64,000 nucleotides of DNA, taken from contig VWZF01006058.1 of assembly GCA_013396755.1 (NCBI GenBank), forward strand, positions 808,334 to 872,333, written 5' to 3'. This document shows, in pieces, positions 1 to 13,735 of the stretch. Position numbers and translations under genes: made by a program. Position 1 is the first letter of the stretch; every line of letters begins with the position of its first letter. The stretch comes from Sclerurus mexicanus. Taxonomy: Eukaryota > Chordata > Aves > Passeriformes > Furnariidae. Under the pieces are notes generated by a model, which was not told where the DNA came from, made no database searches, and saw only the letters and a list, made by a program, of their open reading frames with translations.

Positions 1-3000
1 ATCTGCTCTAGTAAGATGGACAAGGCTTGTTTTATATATTTGTGTCTATCCAGAGAGTGAGACATTAGCTATTGCAAAAAGTAAAGGGAAGCTTGTGCGA
101 GCAATGCTATCAAAAGTCGCAAAACATCCCTCTGCATCATGCATCAATGTAAAAAATTAAATTTCTTCTAGAATTTGCAGGGAATTTTATCAGAAGGGTG
201 CAAGAAAGAAATAGGCTGCAAGATGAGCTTGACAGGGCTAGTTCTCCCATCCATTTTAGTCTGCATGAGTTTGCAGCAGATCAGCTCAGCCTAGCTTATT
301 TTGAAGGTTCACACAGACCCCTAACATCAAGTCGAGCATCTGCCAAGAGTACAGACCCCAAGAAACTGGGCAAACCTCACCAGTTCTGTGAATTTGGGCC
401 ACAAGGCTGAAATCCAGTCTTGCTCCAGCCAAGAGGCTTGGAAAGGAGGGGCAGCTGGAATCAAAGATGTGTTAATACCGAAATGTCAGGTGGCAGCAAG
501 GGCAGGGTGGGGACAGCCCACCAATAAGGTCCCTTGCTCAGCCCTCCTGTAATTGAAAACAGGTGGCACTGGCAGGGAGGATCAGCAACGAATCCTGATG
601 CCAGATGGGCAGCACCTGTAACTGGTAATGAAGTAATAAACTTTGTTCACCAGAGGAGGTGAGTTTGGGGTGTTGTGGAGAGGTATGCAAGCAAGGAGAA
701 ATCTGGGGTGTTGTTCTGGTATGTTATTTCAGCTTCAGGGAGGAGAAGCCTCTGCAAAAGCCTGATCATCCACAGTCGATCATTGGAAGGGGAACAGCTG
801 GGGAACTGAAGGTATGCTTTGCTGGAAGTGTTTTGGTGGTGGTTGTGGCTGGAGAGGAGGTCTACCCTAGCCCTTGTTCCTCCCCTCTCTCTCAGGCTGG
901 ACTGTGATGGTGGATGGAGCTACAGCAGCCCTGTAGGCAGGGGCAGGCTGGTGGTGTGCAGTGAGGGGCTCCACTGAACTGGGGCCAGGAGCTGCCAGGC
1001 CTACGGGGTTGTTCTGCATGTGCTTGGCTTCAGAGGACAAGGAGAGCTTAACTGCCCGGGGCAGTGGGCTGTGGGACTGGCTGCTTCCTAGATTCTGGAG
1101 AGCAAAGGTGCCTGTTTTTCCATGCTTGTGGAAGTTATATTACCACCTCTTTCCTGGAAAATGGTCTGCAAATGGTGTGAGTCACAGAATAAAGAGAATA
1201 GAACAAGTAAACTTGCTCCCTCTGGCTTGCAGGCCTTTGAGGACCATTCTTCCCCGCTGTAGCTATGAGGGTTAGCAGCATCCTGTCTCCTTCAGTTGAT
1301 TCAGAAAGTGAGGTTAAGTGCAGAGCCGAAGACTCCAGGACCTGAGGGTATGCAATTCCCTGAACTCATAAAATCATGACTTGGCAAAACTGTGCTAGCT
1401 GCAGAGCTGTTCGTGCTCTTAACCTGTATTTCTGCTAAGCCAATTAGGCTGAGTTTCTAGTGAGGGCAATAATGGCTGGGCACACTCTTTTGAACCAATA
1501 ATCTAGGTGGCTGGAGCAGATGAGTGGCATGCTAATGAGGGAGCTGCCTGCTAGCCCTGCATAGCTAATGACCCTGGCGCTGGCAGTCCATGGCCAAGCA
1601 GAACAAAAAAAAAAAATCTATTTCCACCAAGTGTTTCCTTACCATCCAGCTACACTCAAGTGAACAGCTTGGCTTGGTGGGGAGAGGGATCGGGGGTGTG
1701 ACTGTTTGCAGGGAGAGGTAGCGTGTTTTCCCCCTGTGACCCTGGTGGATCAGCCTTGATGTCTCTTTGGGCATTGCTGTTCTTTCCCCTCGCTGCCTTT
1801 GCAGCAGTGCTGCTCCAGGGATGGTGTTGGGAGTGAAATGGGAGTCAAAGTGCCGCAGGTTATGGTGGAGACGAGTGCCAAAATCTAGAGGTTTTAGTGC
1901 CACAGTTTGGAAGTGCCTGCCTGGTTAGTGTCTGTCACCCCTTCAGCCTCTTCTCGGGGGCTAATACCCTTCTGAATTCAGAGAGGGAGCTCTGGAAGCA
2001 GGCAAGCCTCAGGGTAAAAGGTGTGTAGTCCCCGTGAAAACACTGATTCCTCCGGGATTCATCCTTGTTTGTGGAAGTCAGCACCAAAGATCCAGGCAGG
2101 TCTGGGCTCTCATGCCTGGGCTGGGTTGGCTGTATCTCTGCACTGGGAGAAGTGTGTGCCTCTGGAGCTGGGAGGATGTGGTGTAGTGCAAGGGGAGGCC
2201 CTGGTACAAGCAGCCGGGCTCTGAGTACCTGTATGCCAAAGCCCAGGTGTGAGGGAGGCTGTGTCAGCATCCTTGGAAGGGCTGGCCTTGCTGTGTGTGA
2301 CTGTTTCCTGACGTGGGTTGGCAGGGAGGGTAGGTAGGTGGATTCAACAGATTAAATGCTTCTTGCAGAGCTCCTGTGTTTCTCCCCTCCCACTTGAAAT
2401 TATAGATACATTTTTCAGTGAGTTAGTGAAAAATTCAAGCTTTCTGCTGTAAAGACCCCATCTTCAATTCAAGCCCTCTAAGGTCTACGTGTGGCCTCAT
2501 TGATTTGGCCTCGCTGGGCTGCTGTGATTGATAAAGTGTATTGAGATGCCTCCAAGATGCTAAGCAAATATAAATGATTGCTTTTAGGGTAATTTATTAC
2601 TATTTAACAGAGAACAAATACATTTTTAAGGTATAATGTCAAATTAAAATATCCTATCAAGCAAATTTGCTTACCTAGTAGTTAGTAACAACTTGGACTT
2701 GATCACACAGCTGCTGAAATGCACATACAATCTTACTCAAGTGTGCAGGCCCAAAGGAATCTTAAATCTCTGTGGGGCCAAGAGCATGGATATTAAATGT
2801 AAAATAATTAAAAACAGAAAACCCCCACCAAATTAGTCTTTTGGCACTGCTAGTCTCCTCCTTACTCACTGCCTTTGCTAGGAAAATGAAAATCAATGAG
2901 GTCAGTTTTGCTTCTGTTTCTAGTCAGTGTCAAATTGTGAGCCTCAACACTGGTTTTAGCAGGAGCGTGGTATTGATCCCACCTCCGATCTGCAGCACTC

Positions 3001-6000
3001 AACATCAGCAGCAGGACAGGGAGGCAGATTTCTAGTCTGTGGCTGTCAAGAGCTTACATCTCTTGGGATCCAGTTTTCAGGTGATGGCCCAAAACCAAAG
3101 TGTGTAGAGCCATCCTTATTTCCATTGCTTGGAATGTGAAGTTGTGGAGGCAATGTGAATAAGCACTCACCCAATCCAGCCATTTCCTGCAGGGCTGGGC
3201 ACTCACCGTGGTCACCAGCGTGTTGCTTTTGTCCATGGAAGTCTTATCCCTTGCAGATCTTTGTGCTGGCAGTCCCATTGCATCTGTCAATCCAGGTGAC
3301 AGTCTGATAGGATCTGCCTTGCCCACGCAGCAGCGTGTGGGGGCTGCTCCCTCAAGACTGGTCGTTATAACTCTTCATTAGTGGTTGACTTGATGAGGAA
3401 GGCCTGCAGGGAGGCTGGAGGCTCTTCTTGCTCCAGGCACCCACTGTTTTGTGCCTGCTCTGTCCATATTTGGATTTGAGATGTTACTGAGTCCTAGTGC
3501 ATGTTCTGGTTGGAAATGACACGTGCTATAGTCCCTGTAGCAAAAAATATACTTGTGAATGCATTCCTCAGAAAAAGTGGCAAGTTCAGGTGATGGCTTT
3601 CAAAAATCCTTCCTTGCTATTTGTACAATGGCTTCTATTTGTGTGAAAGTACAGCCCCCGTGAGCACCCAAAATTTGAGATGAGTTTGGTAAAAGGCTTT
3701 TTCAGCTGAGAGATTAACTTCTGATAGTCAAAACACTTTGCTTCAGAACTATGAAGCAGTTTTACATTAGTTAGTCTAGATTTCCCTGGAACTAATCCTT
3801 TCTCTTGGATATGACATAGTTTAGAGAAATACTTGGATGCTTTGATACCGAGAGTGTTTTTCAGTTGGGAACATTCTTTTGGGAAGGGAAGCATACTCAT
3901 TCAGCAGTCTGGGGTTAATACATCTCTGCCTGCATGCCTCTTAGGTGCCAGCTGGTCATTGCCTTACAATTCCACAGCAGTGGTCATCCAGGCAAGGAAA
4001 AGAAATCATGTGAAGTGACCCACTCAGAGTGTGTGCAAAAGGGAATTGGCCCCAGCTTCCCCAGTGCAATTCTTACCCAACTGCAAAGATGCTGGGCGGC
4101 CCCTCAATGACCTAGTCAGTCTAACTGTACCTTAAATTTCAATGCACTGTGATTAAATTAGGTAAAACTCAAACCAGGAGATATTTCAATGCAGAAGTTA
4201 ACACCTTCCTATGAAAAGGAATCCCTCTTTCAACTTGTAGTGTGCAACAGTGTTATTGCACCTTGTGACTCTTTCGTAGTAATTATCTGGGCAAATATAC
4301 TTTAAACTAGGTTTTTTATCTTCTGTGCCAGACTCAGGTATTAGCCCTGGTGTGCAGGAGAGCAAAGATAAGTCTTGTGGGGAAGGCAGGAGCCTGTTGG
4401 TGCATCAGTGTCCGTGGCGGGCTCTCGGGGTGGATGGTTCTCTGGGATGTGGGAGTGGGGTAGGGGTGAGTCATGCCTTGCCCTTGTCATTCCTTTGTTT
4501 CCTGAGCTATGCTCACTGGTCTTTCTGAGCGCAGGATGTGGCTGGCTTTATTTGGAATGTTACAAGCATCCCTGTCTGAGTTAATTGACCAAGACAAATT
4601 TTGTTAAAAAACCTTGACATTAATAATGAGAAATAAGAGCTGGGAGGTAAAACACACACTCTCTAGACATGCATTAGCAGTACCCCCACCCTTCCAGACT
4701 CCTCCTGAGGTACTATGGAAGAGAGCTTAGGTCAGTTAGTTTTAAAATTAACTTCTAGTGCTTAAGGCAGCCTTTAAATAGAGTATTTGAGCTGTGACTA
4801 TTGCCAGTCTTTTTAGGCTGTATAAGGGAGGAGTGGAAGAGCACAAACCCAGAGAAATCCACAACTCTTGGCGACTGATCCTGGGCAGACCCTTCATGTC
4901 AAACCCCCAGGTCCTGCAAGCTGAGCTGAGCTACGGTGCACTAGTTAGCACCAGGAGTGGGAATACTCCTCTTCTCCAAGGCACAGTCTCCACATGCTGT
5001 TAGGCTGTCCTTTGCAGCCCTGATCCACCAAGGTCTTGCTGTGGTAATGCAATCCAAATGGATGTTGTTCCTGTTTCTCTCACCATGGACACAAACACGC
5101 CGATGTAGCTGTGCAGAAGGCTTGGCCTTGCATGTGTGTGGAGGGACCAGCTGGTACTGCTTTGGATACCAAATATGGTCTGAGAAGCTGTATCAATCCA
5201 TCTGAGACATGCAGAGCTGTTCCCTCCTCTTGGAACAGTGAGTGGATTAAGTCCAGGAAACACACAGGTTTCTTGTCTGAAATAATTTTAAGGGGGAGGA
5301 ATTCCTCAGATGTAAAGATGTAAAGAAAAAAAAAAAAGCCCCAGAGACTCTGCATGCCTGGTAAACAAGGTAAAGCTCCTGAAAACCTTGGCAGGTGCAA
5401 TGATGGGACAGCCTAAACTCTAGTGACCCAGCCTATCCCATGTCACAGCCCGGCAGCATTCATCTGCCTCTTCGCCTTCCCTTTCCTGTCCGTGGGGAAA
5501 ATTCTCTATGGCTGCAGTGTTGTAAATCATTTATCTCTACAAAGAAGCAAAGCTATCCCTGTTCCCTGCTTCCAGACTCAGATAGGAATATTTGATGAAA
5601 AGATACTCCTGAGGCTATCAGGACAGCAGCGAAAGGAACATCTTCATTTCCTTCTGGAAACAGGCAGAAGCCTGATGCTTGGGTTGGCTCCTGCCCAAAG
5701 TCATGGTGCTGTCCTGGCTTCTCTTGGGATTCTGTGCTCCCTTGTCTTCTCCTGGCAGTGTGGGTCTTGCAGGCAATCCATCAGCCCACATCTTTCCTCA
5801 AGTGGCAGGACTGCAGCTGCACATCTGATCGATACCACCCAACCTTGACACGGAATCAGTCACTCGTGGCCAGCTCATTACTGCTGGCTGACCGTGTGCC
5901 TGCAGCAGCCCCTTAATAGCCTTGTCTGGCTGCTGCCGAGTCACAACAGGAGTGTTTAGCAGTCTTATTTACATGCAGCATTTCACCAGTCCCTCCTTCC

Positions 6001-8120
6001 TTTGCTCACAGCTTGCCATCTGCTCTAGAGCCTCGGAGGAGACTGAAGTTGCGGAGTGGGGACAGACGGAGTTTGCAGGGTGGAGACAGGAGCATCGTGC
6101 CTGTGTTTTGTCTCTATGGTGACTGAGTACCTTTGCTGGCAGGGAGGCTGGTCCCAGGCCTGCCCATTTTAGGCCTTCTCTGCTGAAAACCTTTCTTTCT
6201 CTAGAAGATTTTGGCTTTGTGCTTGGTTTTATTCTGGCTTTGGAGCTGATTTTAGTTACAGCTATTTTAATCCAGTCTTTCAGTCACCTTGTGTCTGTGT
6301 TTGTACTCTCCGAGGGGTGGGGAAGGCTCAGGATGCTCTTCCTAGAGAGCAGCTTTAAAATGGCAATTTATCATTTATAAATTGGGTTTTTGGAGGTCTG
6401 TGAGTGAAGTTTCTGTGAGTCTATTAACTGGGCAGGTTGTGCCCTGTGTCACTGCAAAGATGCTTTCCTTTTTATCAGCAGCAAAGTCTTAGACTTGACT
6501 CCTGACCTTGGCTGTGAGCTATTAATGATCTCTGAAGGAAGAAATGCACTGACACATGCACTTTGGGGGATATTTGGTACATCTGCTAGCATGCCATTGA
6601 TTTCTATGAGCAAACTCACAAGTACAGGAGTTTTTTGAAATAGCTTTTACTTAAACTGGAGTCTGAGTTTCAACTTTGGCCTCTGATTTTCATGAAAAGA
6701 CACAATTTCACCCTTGAGAGTGAGGATGAGGATGATGGTGAGAAATGTGTGCGTGCAGGCGGCAGGGCTAGCGAAGCAGCGGATTTTGGAGAGGAAGGCA
6801 GTAAGAATGGAACGGGGAAAAGCACTGCAAAGGAATGCAGGTGGCATTTGTGACAAGTGCTGTTGGTTATGTGGCGCTACCTCTCCTCCTCTTCCTCCTC
6901 AGGCAGTCCCTTACAAGGCAGTGTTGCAGGCCAAGGCAGCTGTGGCAGAAAACTTGGGCGGTGTTTGTGTGTTTGCTGCTTTGCTGGCTGTTGTGGTCGC
7001 TGTGACCCTTGTGGTACGGGCACCCCGACCTCTGGCACTGCAGTGGCACAGGACCGAGGTGCAGCCCTGCCTTTAAACTCCTGACATGAGCACTGAGGGT
7101 CAGTGCCATCCTGCCAAATAAAATTGATGGTTTTGTGGATCTTAACTAGCTCACTAAATTACTTCAAGTGATTATCCTGGTTTTTTCCTGATTAGGGAAA
7201 AATCTTTAAATACGTAGAGGGTGAGACTATTCTTAGACATTTGAGGAGGAACCAGCAGTGCTGTGGAATGAGTTGCATTTAAGATATTGTCCTAGTTACA
7301 GGGGCCAAGACTAGTTTACCATTGTGTGGGTGTAACCAAAACCGTGTATTGTACACTCTCCATGTAATTTCTGATGAACTGTGTGGTAACTCCCCTCTGG
7401 GGAGGCGTCAGCACCTTCACACCCGGCCTGAGGGGTCACGTCTGCTAATGGGCCAGCAGGGACTGGCAAAATAGGCAGCTGCAACTACCCAGGCCATCCA
7501 AGATTCCAAAAATATGCCATGACTCAGAGTCAAATCATCCACTGTGGAACTCCTCACCCTGGGGGAGGTACTGGGCATTCCCACCTGAACCTGAGCATAG
7601 ATAATCTTCATAGAGGTTTTGGGACTTGTGGTACCACTTGTGGGATCCAGAGGAAGACCAGAACCTCAACAGGACTGGGACTGCCACTCTCAACAAGACT
7701 GTGGCCATCATCCTCACCAACAGGTTTCCTTTCCTTTTACATTGTACTCAGGGGGACCATGTGGTGCTCAGCACAGGGGCCAATGAACATCCTGTTTATG
7801 CCCCAGGGTGCTGGATTATACATATTCTTTTTTTTTTTGTGGGTTAAAACCAGAGGTTGTTTTACATATTGTAATCTTTTTAGTAAATTGTAGCTCTGAC
7901 TTGTAATCTCTCTTGAGTTGGGTTCATTTCTCCTGCTGGTTTATCTTCAGACTAGCTCAGATGTATCTTTACCCTGGTGTGAAAAGATGGGAAGACTTGC
8001 TCCAGGAAGGTTATGGGCAAGGAATGTTTTTAATCTTGTGTCTGGAACCACTACCTTAGGGCCCCAGTTTATTTTTAGTGCTGAGAAAGAAATGAGTGGT
8101 TTAATTTCCGTCTTTCAGTG
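1..8120. other. non-coding 3' flank, no gene recognised
   Basis: No reading frame resembles a known protein and the longest are near 140 residues, as expected by chance. Simple tracts: A12 at 1,605-1,616, A12 at 5,326-5,337, T11 at 7,828-7,838. An AT-rich island at about 2,560-2,720 could be a conserved non-coding element. No intact repeat family recognised. Confidence 0.6.
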
Positions 8121-8152
8121 TGTCGTGGTTTAACCCCAGCCAGCAACCAACC
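8121..8152 (+). mobile_element. endogenous retrovirus LTR, short 5' scrap
   Basis: Begins TGTCGTGGTTTAACCCCAGC, then CAGCAACCAA, matching the start of an LTR family common in neoavian genomes (recalled, not searched). Only about 32 bases are recognisable. The rest of the LTR and all viral genes are absent. Confidence 0.5.
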
Positions 8153-11100
8153 AGTGCAAGCAGTGTTTTGACCCCTGAGTTGCTCTGATCACTGTGTTTA
8201 ATGCCAGGAAAGGAGAGGCCCTTTGTCCAGATCTTGAGCTTGGTGGGGAGTGGAAATTGGAGAAAGCTGGTAGCTAAATGTTTTCCTTCTTGTCAGGATC
8301 TGTGGTCAAACAAGCTGGCAGACTCTGGGAGTTTGACCTCTCTAAAGGATCAGGTGCGGGTTTGTCCCTTATGGTGTGGGACAGCACATCTGCACTGCAC
8401 TCTGTGTACACAACATGGATATGAGGTACCTGACTCAGTGACCTGAGGTTTTCATACCCATGTGGAAGTAGGTAAAGTGTTCCTGGGAGAGCTGGTTTCA
8501 GCCTCTCCGGGGAGAGGGCTGAAACGTACTGCTTGTCTTGTACAGAGACCAGACTTGTGCAGGTGCAGAGCTCTCCCAGCTCTGCTGCTGCCTCTGCAGA
8601 CCCTGTGGGGTTATTAGTGCTCCCACCAAGGGAGAGGCTGTGGTGTGAAGCTGCACTGTGTTCGCTCACAGGATTACAGAGAGGATTATGGAGGAGGAGA
8701 GACTCTAAATGCTGAAATCACAGCACTCCCGTCAGCATTTGTGCATCCTGCCAGGGCAGTCATTGAGGTTTGAGGCACAGTCATCGGAGATGGGGCTCAG
8801 CACACCCCCTGCACCTGCCTTGGTCCTCTTCTGTTACTTATCTGCCCTGCCCTGAAGGACTCTGACCTCTCAGCAATTTCTAATAAAGGAGAGTTTTGTG
8901 TTTCAGGATAAGATTTGTAGGCCTCTGTTTCCCCTCTTGATTTCAACTGCTTGATATATGGATTCAGAGGTGAGGACTTTGTGCTGGCTTCTCTTGTGTA
9001 CAAATGTTGCTCCAGAGACTTGGAGAACAAAGGCAGCCTCCAATGGCTTTGCAAACCAACTTCTATGCAGCAAAGACTGTCTGCAACACAACCAAAGTTA
9101 TTTATTGTGTTTCTTTCAAAAAAGTTCCCCCTGACCAAGTTGGAATTAGACAGCAGAATAATTTTCTTTTATGTGGGAATAGTTGGTGCTTCTCTGTGGG
9201 GTGAAGTAAAAATAGATCATCCTGACTTGTTGCATCTTGCATAATTTCCTGTGTTTTGTTCCCTTTGGAAAGGTTGTTGAGAAAATAAAGCACTTCTTGG
9301 CTGGATGGATGGCATGGAGATGGGTGGAGAGAAGGCCAGGCTAGCAAATCCTCTCACTTCCCGTGAGGCCAGCTGAAGTTTAGCATGTTCTAGGAATGCC
9401 AACAACATGGTTGGCGGGCAGGCAATGGGTGAAAGAGGTTAGAATATACATATTTTTTTATTCCAGAGTTAGAAACTGAACAACCAGGTTATTAGGCTTC
9501 TAATCTTCGTGGTCCCAGCAGCTGGGATAGTACATCCTACCTGTAAACTGTGTACTTCAGAGCAAATGGGGCTACACTAACACAAATAACAGAGCACTGG
9601 GCTACAGTGCTCCTCCTCTAACTGAGGCTGGGAAGGTCTGTGCAGTGCTGGTAGTGCCGGGTGATACATGACATTAGGTCTGAGCAGCTGTCTAGTCCAT
9701 CTCCCCAGCCAGACCTCAGCCCCCTCCACTGCCGTAATCCAGATGTAATCAATCTGGCACTTTCAAATATTTATGAATCATTGATCGATTTTTTTTTTTT
9801 GAAGTTTGAAGTTGTAGCTTTCATGGAATTTGGTGTGATTAGCTGGAAAGTCAATATTTCCACTGCTCTGTGGCTGAGCAGCATTAATTCCAGCCCAGGC
9901 AGCAGCAATAGCAGCACTGCAGCGCTAATGGCTCTGCCTGCGCAAACTGGTGTTTAAGCAGTCCAAGATGAGCTTGGAGCATGAGGAGGAACCCTAGGTG
10001 GTAATAAACTAGTACAGCTCGTGGTGAAAATTGGTAGAGGCAGGTAAGGAAAAGGCCTATAGCAATGCTTGGGACTCTGCAAGGTGAGGTGTTGAGGCTG
10101 CCTTTCTTCACAAGTCATCTCTTCCAGCACATCCAAACAAGGTGGATTGTTTTGTACCACAGCTCCCATTAACTTGTCTTAAAAGAATAAGGCACTTTCA
10201 GCAGAATGAGTCAGAACCTCATGGGACCAGACCTTTATTCTTTTCAGTTCATGCAAACAGGAATTTGATAGGTGAGCCAAGTTATCCTTGTCTTTACAGA
10301 TGATGGAGAAAAACCATAAGGGATTTGTATGAGCTCAACAGAGGCATAAACACCATATCTTTGTGTCACTTCATGCCACAATAATTGTTGGTTGCATTGG
10401 AGAGCCCACCTTTCTCTTTCATGTCTGTAATACCAGTCCTCTTCCAAGTAACCTGTTCCAGTCCTGTTCCAAGGTAACCAAACAACTCCCATGCTCATTT
10501 CAAATGACTGAACAGGCTGACTGAGAATTCATAAACTCTCCACCATCAGTGTAGGCTGCAGACAGAGCTTTCTGTGCTCTGAGGGTGTTATAACTGAGAT
10601 ATTTGAGTCATGCATGACACTGAGCATCTCTGCATCTGTCAGGGTTGGATATTTCAGTGTCATCCCAGGGGTTAAGTGCCTGCAGAGGCAAGTCACATTC
10701 TAGAGTATTTCCTTTAAATCCACATGTAATGGTGCATTTCTGTCAGACCAGGTAGCAATAAGAAACCCAGCTGTTTGCAGGAGGAAATGTGTCTGATAGC
10801 CTGTGCTCCCTGGGCAGCAACACATCAAGGCAGACTGAGGAGGCTCTGCTGCGTATGGATGAGATCAGCCCTCGGGATCTGATGGTGTGCTCTGCAGTGA
10901 TCCATGTGCCATGCCCAAGAGTCCATCCTGGGAAGCAGCCTTAGCTCTGCTGGTGAGGCTACAGGGACATGAGGGCCAAGGCCTCGAGTCAGGTTTCTCC
11001 TGGATCTCTGAATCAGGAGCTGGGAGGCAGGGGACCAGGTTGGTGTGGTTGTGGTAATGGGATTACAGAGCACTTGGGGTTCAGAGCATCTTTTGGAAAG

Positions 11101-13339
11101 AGCTACTTACATGTTGCAGGGCTGTCGTATTGCTGTGGTCTGGCTGAGAGGTGACAAAAGGCATGAGTGACTGTGGCTGTGCTGCTGTTCTCAGGCTGGG
11201 ATGAGCTGACATCCTGGTGTCAATCGTGTGGATCACAGGTGCTCTAACACAGTAGCTTAGTGGCAAGGGATGCAAGGAACTTAAGAACTGAACAGTCTGT
11301 GCCAGTGGCACACTAACCCCTGGCTTACAGTGCTCAGGGCTGCTTTTGAGGTGACCTTGTCTAAACTCTAGGGTACCCCTGTGGCATTGGCATCTGTGTG
11401 AATGACAGAAGTGATGACAATCTTACTTCAGAGGCTTTTTGGCTGCGTTAATGTTGCACAAGCTCTTCTGAAAGAGAAAATGTAATGCTAGGCCGTGGAG
11501 CCTCACCTGACTGCTCCAAGGTTGTCAGATGCTCTGAGCTCTTAGTTTGAAGGAGTGTGTACAGATGTACATGTATAGCCCATCCTTCAGGAGAGAAACT
11601 GGAGTACAGGTGAGAGAGATGGGAGATCCTCACAGATTTATGCTGATTATAGAGGTGCTAATGCCTTTTACAGCTTGATCTTGCTCCTGTCTTTTGTGCT
11701 GGCTTATAAATACAAGCCCCGTTCATTCTCTTTGTTTCTTCTTGTGACCTTTCTTTAAATTTGGTCAAGTTCCTGATGCATGGGTTGTCTTCCCTCTCAC
11801 CATGAAGAGACCTGCCCTGGGATGACCCCAAGTCTCATTATAATTTCTGCTGCAACGTGTTATTTCAGACTTTATTTTGGAGGGATAAGGCTGCATTCAA
11901 TCTTGCTCCACGGGGTGCTAAAAGCCTGTGCTCTGGGTGATGTTCTGTGTAATCTGCCTTGTCAATACCCATTGCTCACATCCACACCAGCGGAGAGGGT
12001 TTTGCCAGCTGACTGGGTGCTTCTGAACCTGAAGTGTGATGCTGACTTCTGTTCCGTGACCTGATTTTCCTGCTTTCATTTCAAGCATTTGCTTCCCACT
12101 CTGGGTTCTTGGAGCACATGGCAAAAATGTGCCCCTGGCAGATGCTGACACGGTGAATGTGGTACAAGGATTCCCTTGCTACGTATGAGGGAAGTGCCTC
12201 TATACAAAGGCAGCTGTGCTGGGTAATGCCATCTAATCTTCTACTGTAGCTGTTGGATCATGTTCCCATTAGTCACCTCCTTAGGAGCCAGATCAGCCCA
12301 CTGCTCTTTTGCAGTCTTCCCTACAATTGGCTGCCAAAGGAAAAAAAAAATGTCACTTACTTGGAAATTCTGCTTTCTTATCCTGACAGTGAATGAACTT
12401 ACCTGGAACGTCAGAGTTCGCAAGGTCCAGTTTCCCACGGGCTCACGTTGAGATAAACCAAATGTGTGGTCAAAGGGGGAAGCCCAAGGATCGTGTTGAG
12501 AATAGCTGCGAGCGTCTCTTCCCTGCAGGCTATAAATGTGGCTCACTGCAGGGGCTTGGCCGTGGTTTTCCATAAAAAGAGCCACACCTGGAGATGTTGG
12601 CTCATTATTTTTGCAGGCGCTTGTGCTTTGCTTGCTTCCAGTGGCAGACTCCGTTGGAGGTGGGAAGTCCTTGTCTTGCAGAGGCTACAGGTTAAAACGG
12701 TGTGAGTTGTCATAGGGGAAGAGGAAGGTCACTTGACAGCAGGATTGGGTGGGGCTGCTTATACGGAGGGTCTAAACAGGCCCTGGAGCCAACTTTATGA
12801 AACATACATGGTGTGCACAGCAGTCAGATGTAGCATGTGCTTGGCTGTCATCATCAGCATGATGTGCTGCTGGCACAGAAACGCCTTTTCTGCGCAAAGC
12901 AGCCCTCAAAAGAGGCAATCAATGTGCCAGTTGTGAGAAGGTGACAGTGATGCAGTAGATAAAGAGCAGCCTGGGAGCGAGAATTCGTGTTTTTTGATCC
13001 TGTTCAGGACCTTTGGGTTCGATACTGACTCTGTTTGCAAGCTGCTTGGAAAGGGATCTCTGAGTAGATGTCTGCCTAATGCAACATTCTGCTAGTCTGT
13101 CTTGAACTCTACACAGTACTGTCATAGGGTAAAGAGCAAGAGGCCACAGGTCCTTGTAGCATGAGTAGCCCTTGATATGTGAGAGTAGTGAAGCGAGACC
13201 CTGAAAACTCCTTTCTATTTGGATACTTGTTCTTAGCTGATTATCCCTGCTGAGCGAAAAACTTGGCCATTGTATCTACCTTGGAAAAAAAAGAGGATGA
13301 TTTCTTGAGATACCAACATCTTCTAGTCCTGTTTTCTAA
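8153..13339. other. non-coding, no gene recognised
   Basis: Mixed-composition sequence with only short chance frames. The one stretch that stands out is about 9,740-9,870, AT-rich around T12 (9,789-9,800) with several ATTA/TGATT motifs. Nothing else could be assigned. Confidence 0.55.
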
Positions 13340-13735
13340 ATGAACCTTCTGTTTTTTCCACCTTCATGCTGCCTTCATCCAGATCAGTAGCAAAAGCTCT
13401 GAAGATGGTGGGCATGTGACAGGCTCCTACAAAACCCTGTTTGTCAACGTGTTCTTCCTTTGTAGCAGAGGGAACTGCTTATATCTGCCCTCTATATCTG
13501 AGCAGTTTCATACCTGCCTTGTTGCTGTTTCTCCTAGGCCCACATCCCCCTTGCTTATGGGAGTGGCAAACTGGAGAGCATCAAAAGCCTTACTGGAGTG
13601 GAGGGGCCTGACAGGTATGCTCTGCCAAAAGGCTGTTGGGTTGTTGCAGGAGGGAGAGAAATGGGCTTGATGTGATTTGTTCTTGACAAATCTGTATTGG
13701 CTGCAACTCATCTCCTTGTTATCTCATTGATTTTT
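13340..13735 (-). pseudogene. degenerate CR1-type LINE reverse-transcriptase fragment
   Basis: The minus-strand translation keeps landmarks of the CR1 ORF2 reverse transcriptase in the right order. These are SQYRFVKNKS (compare the family QxGFxxxKS motif) near 13,700, then SSKAFDALQ...ISK (compare the DFSKAFDTV...SKL motif) near 13,590, and, in another frame after a deletion and frameshift, TDLDEG (compare NDLDEG) near 13,375. The catalytic aspartates cannot be followed because the frame is broken and segments are lost. It is a dead, old retroposon fragment rather than a host gene. Confidence 0.6.
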
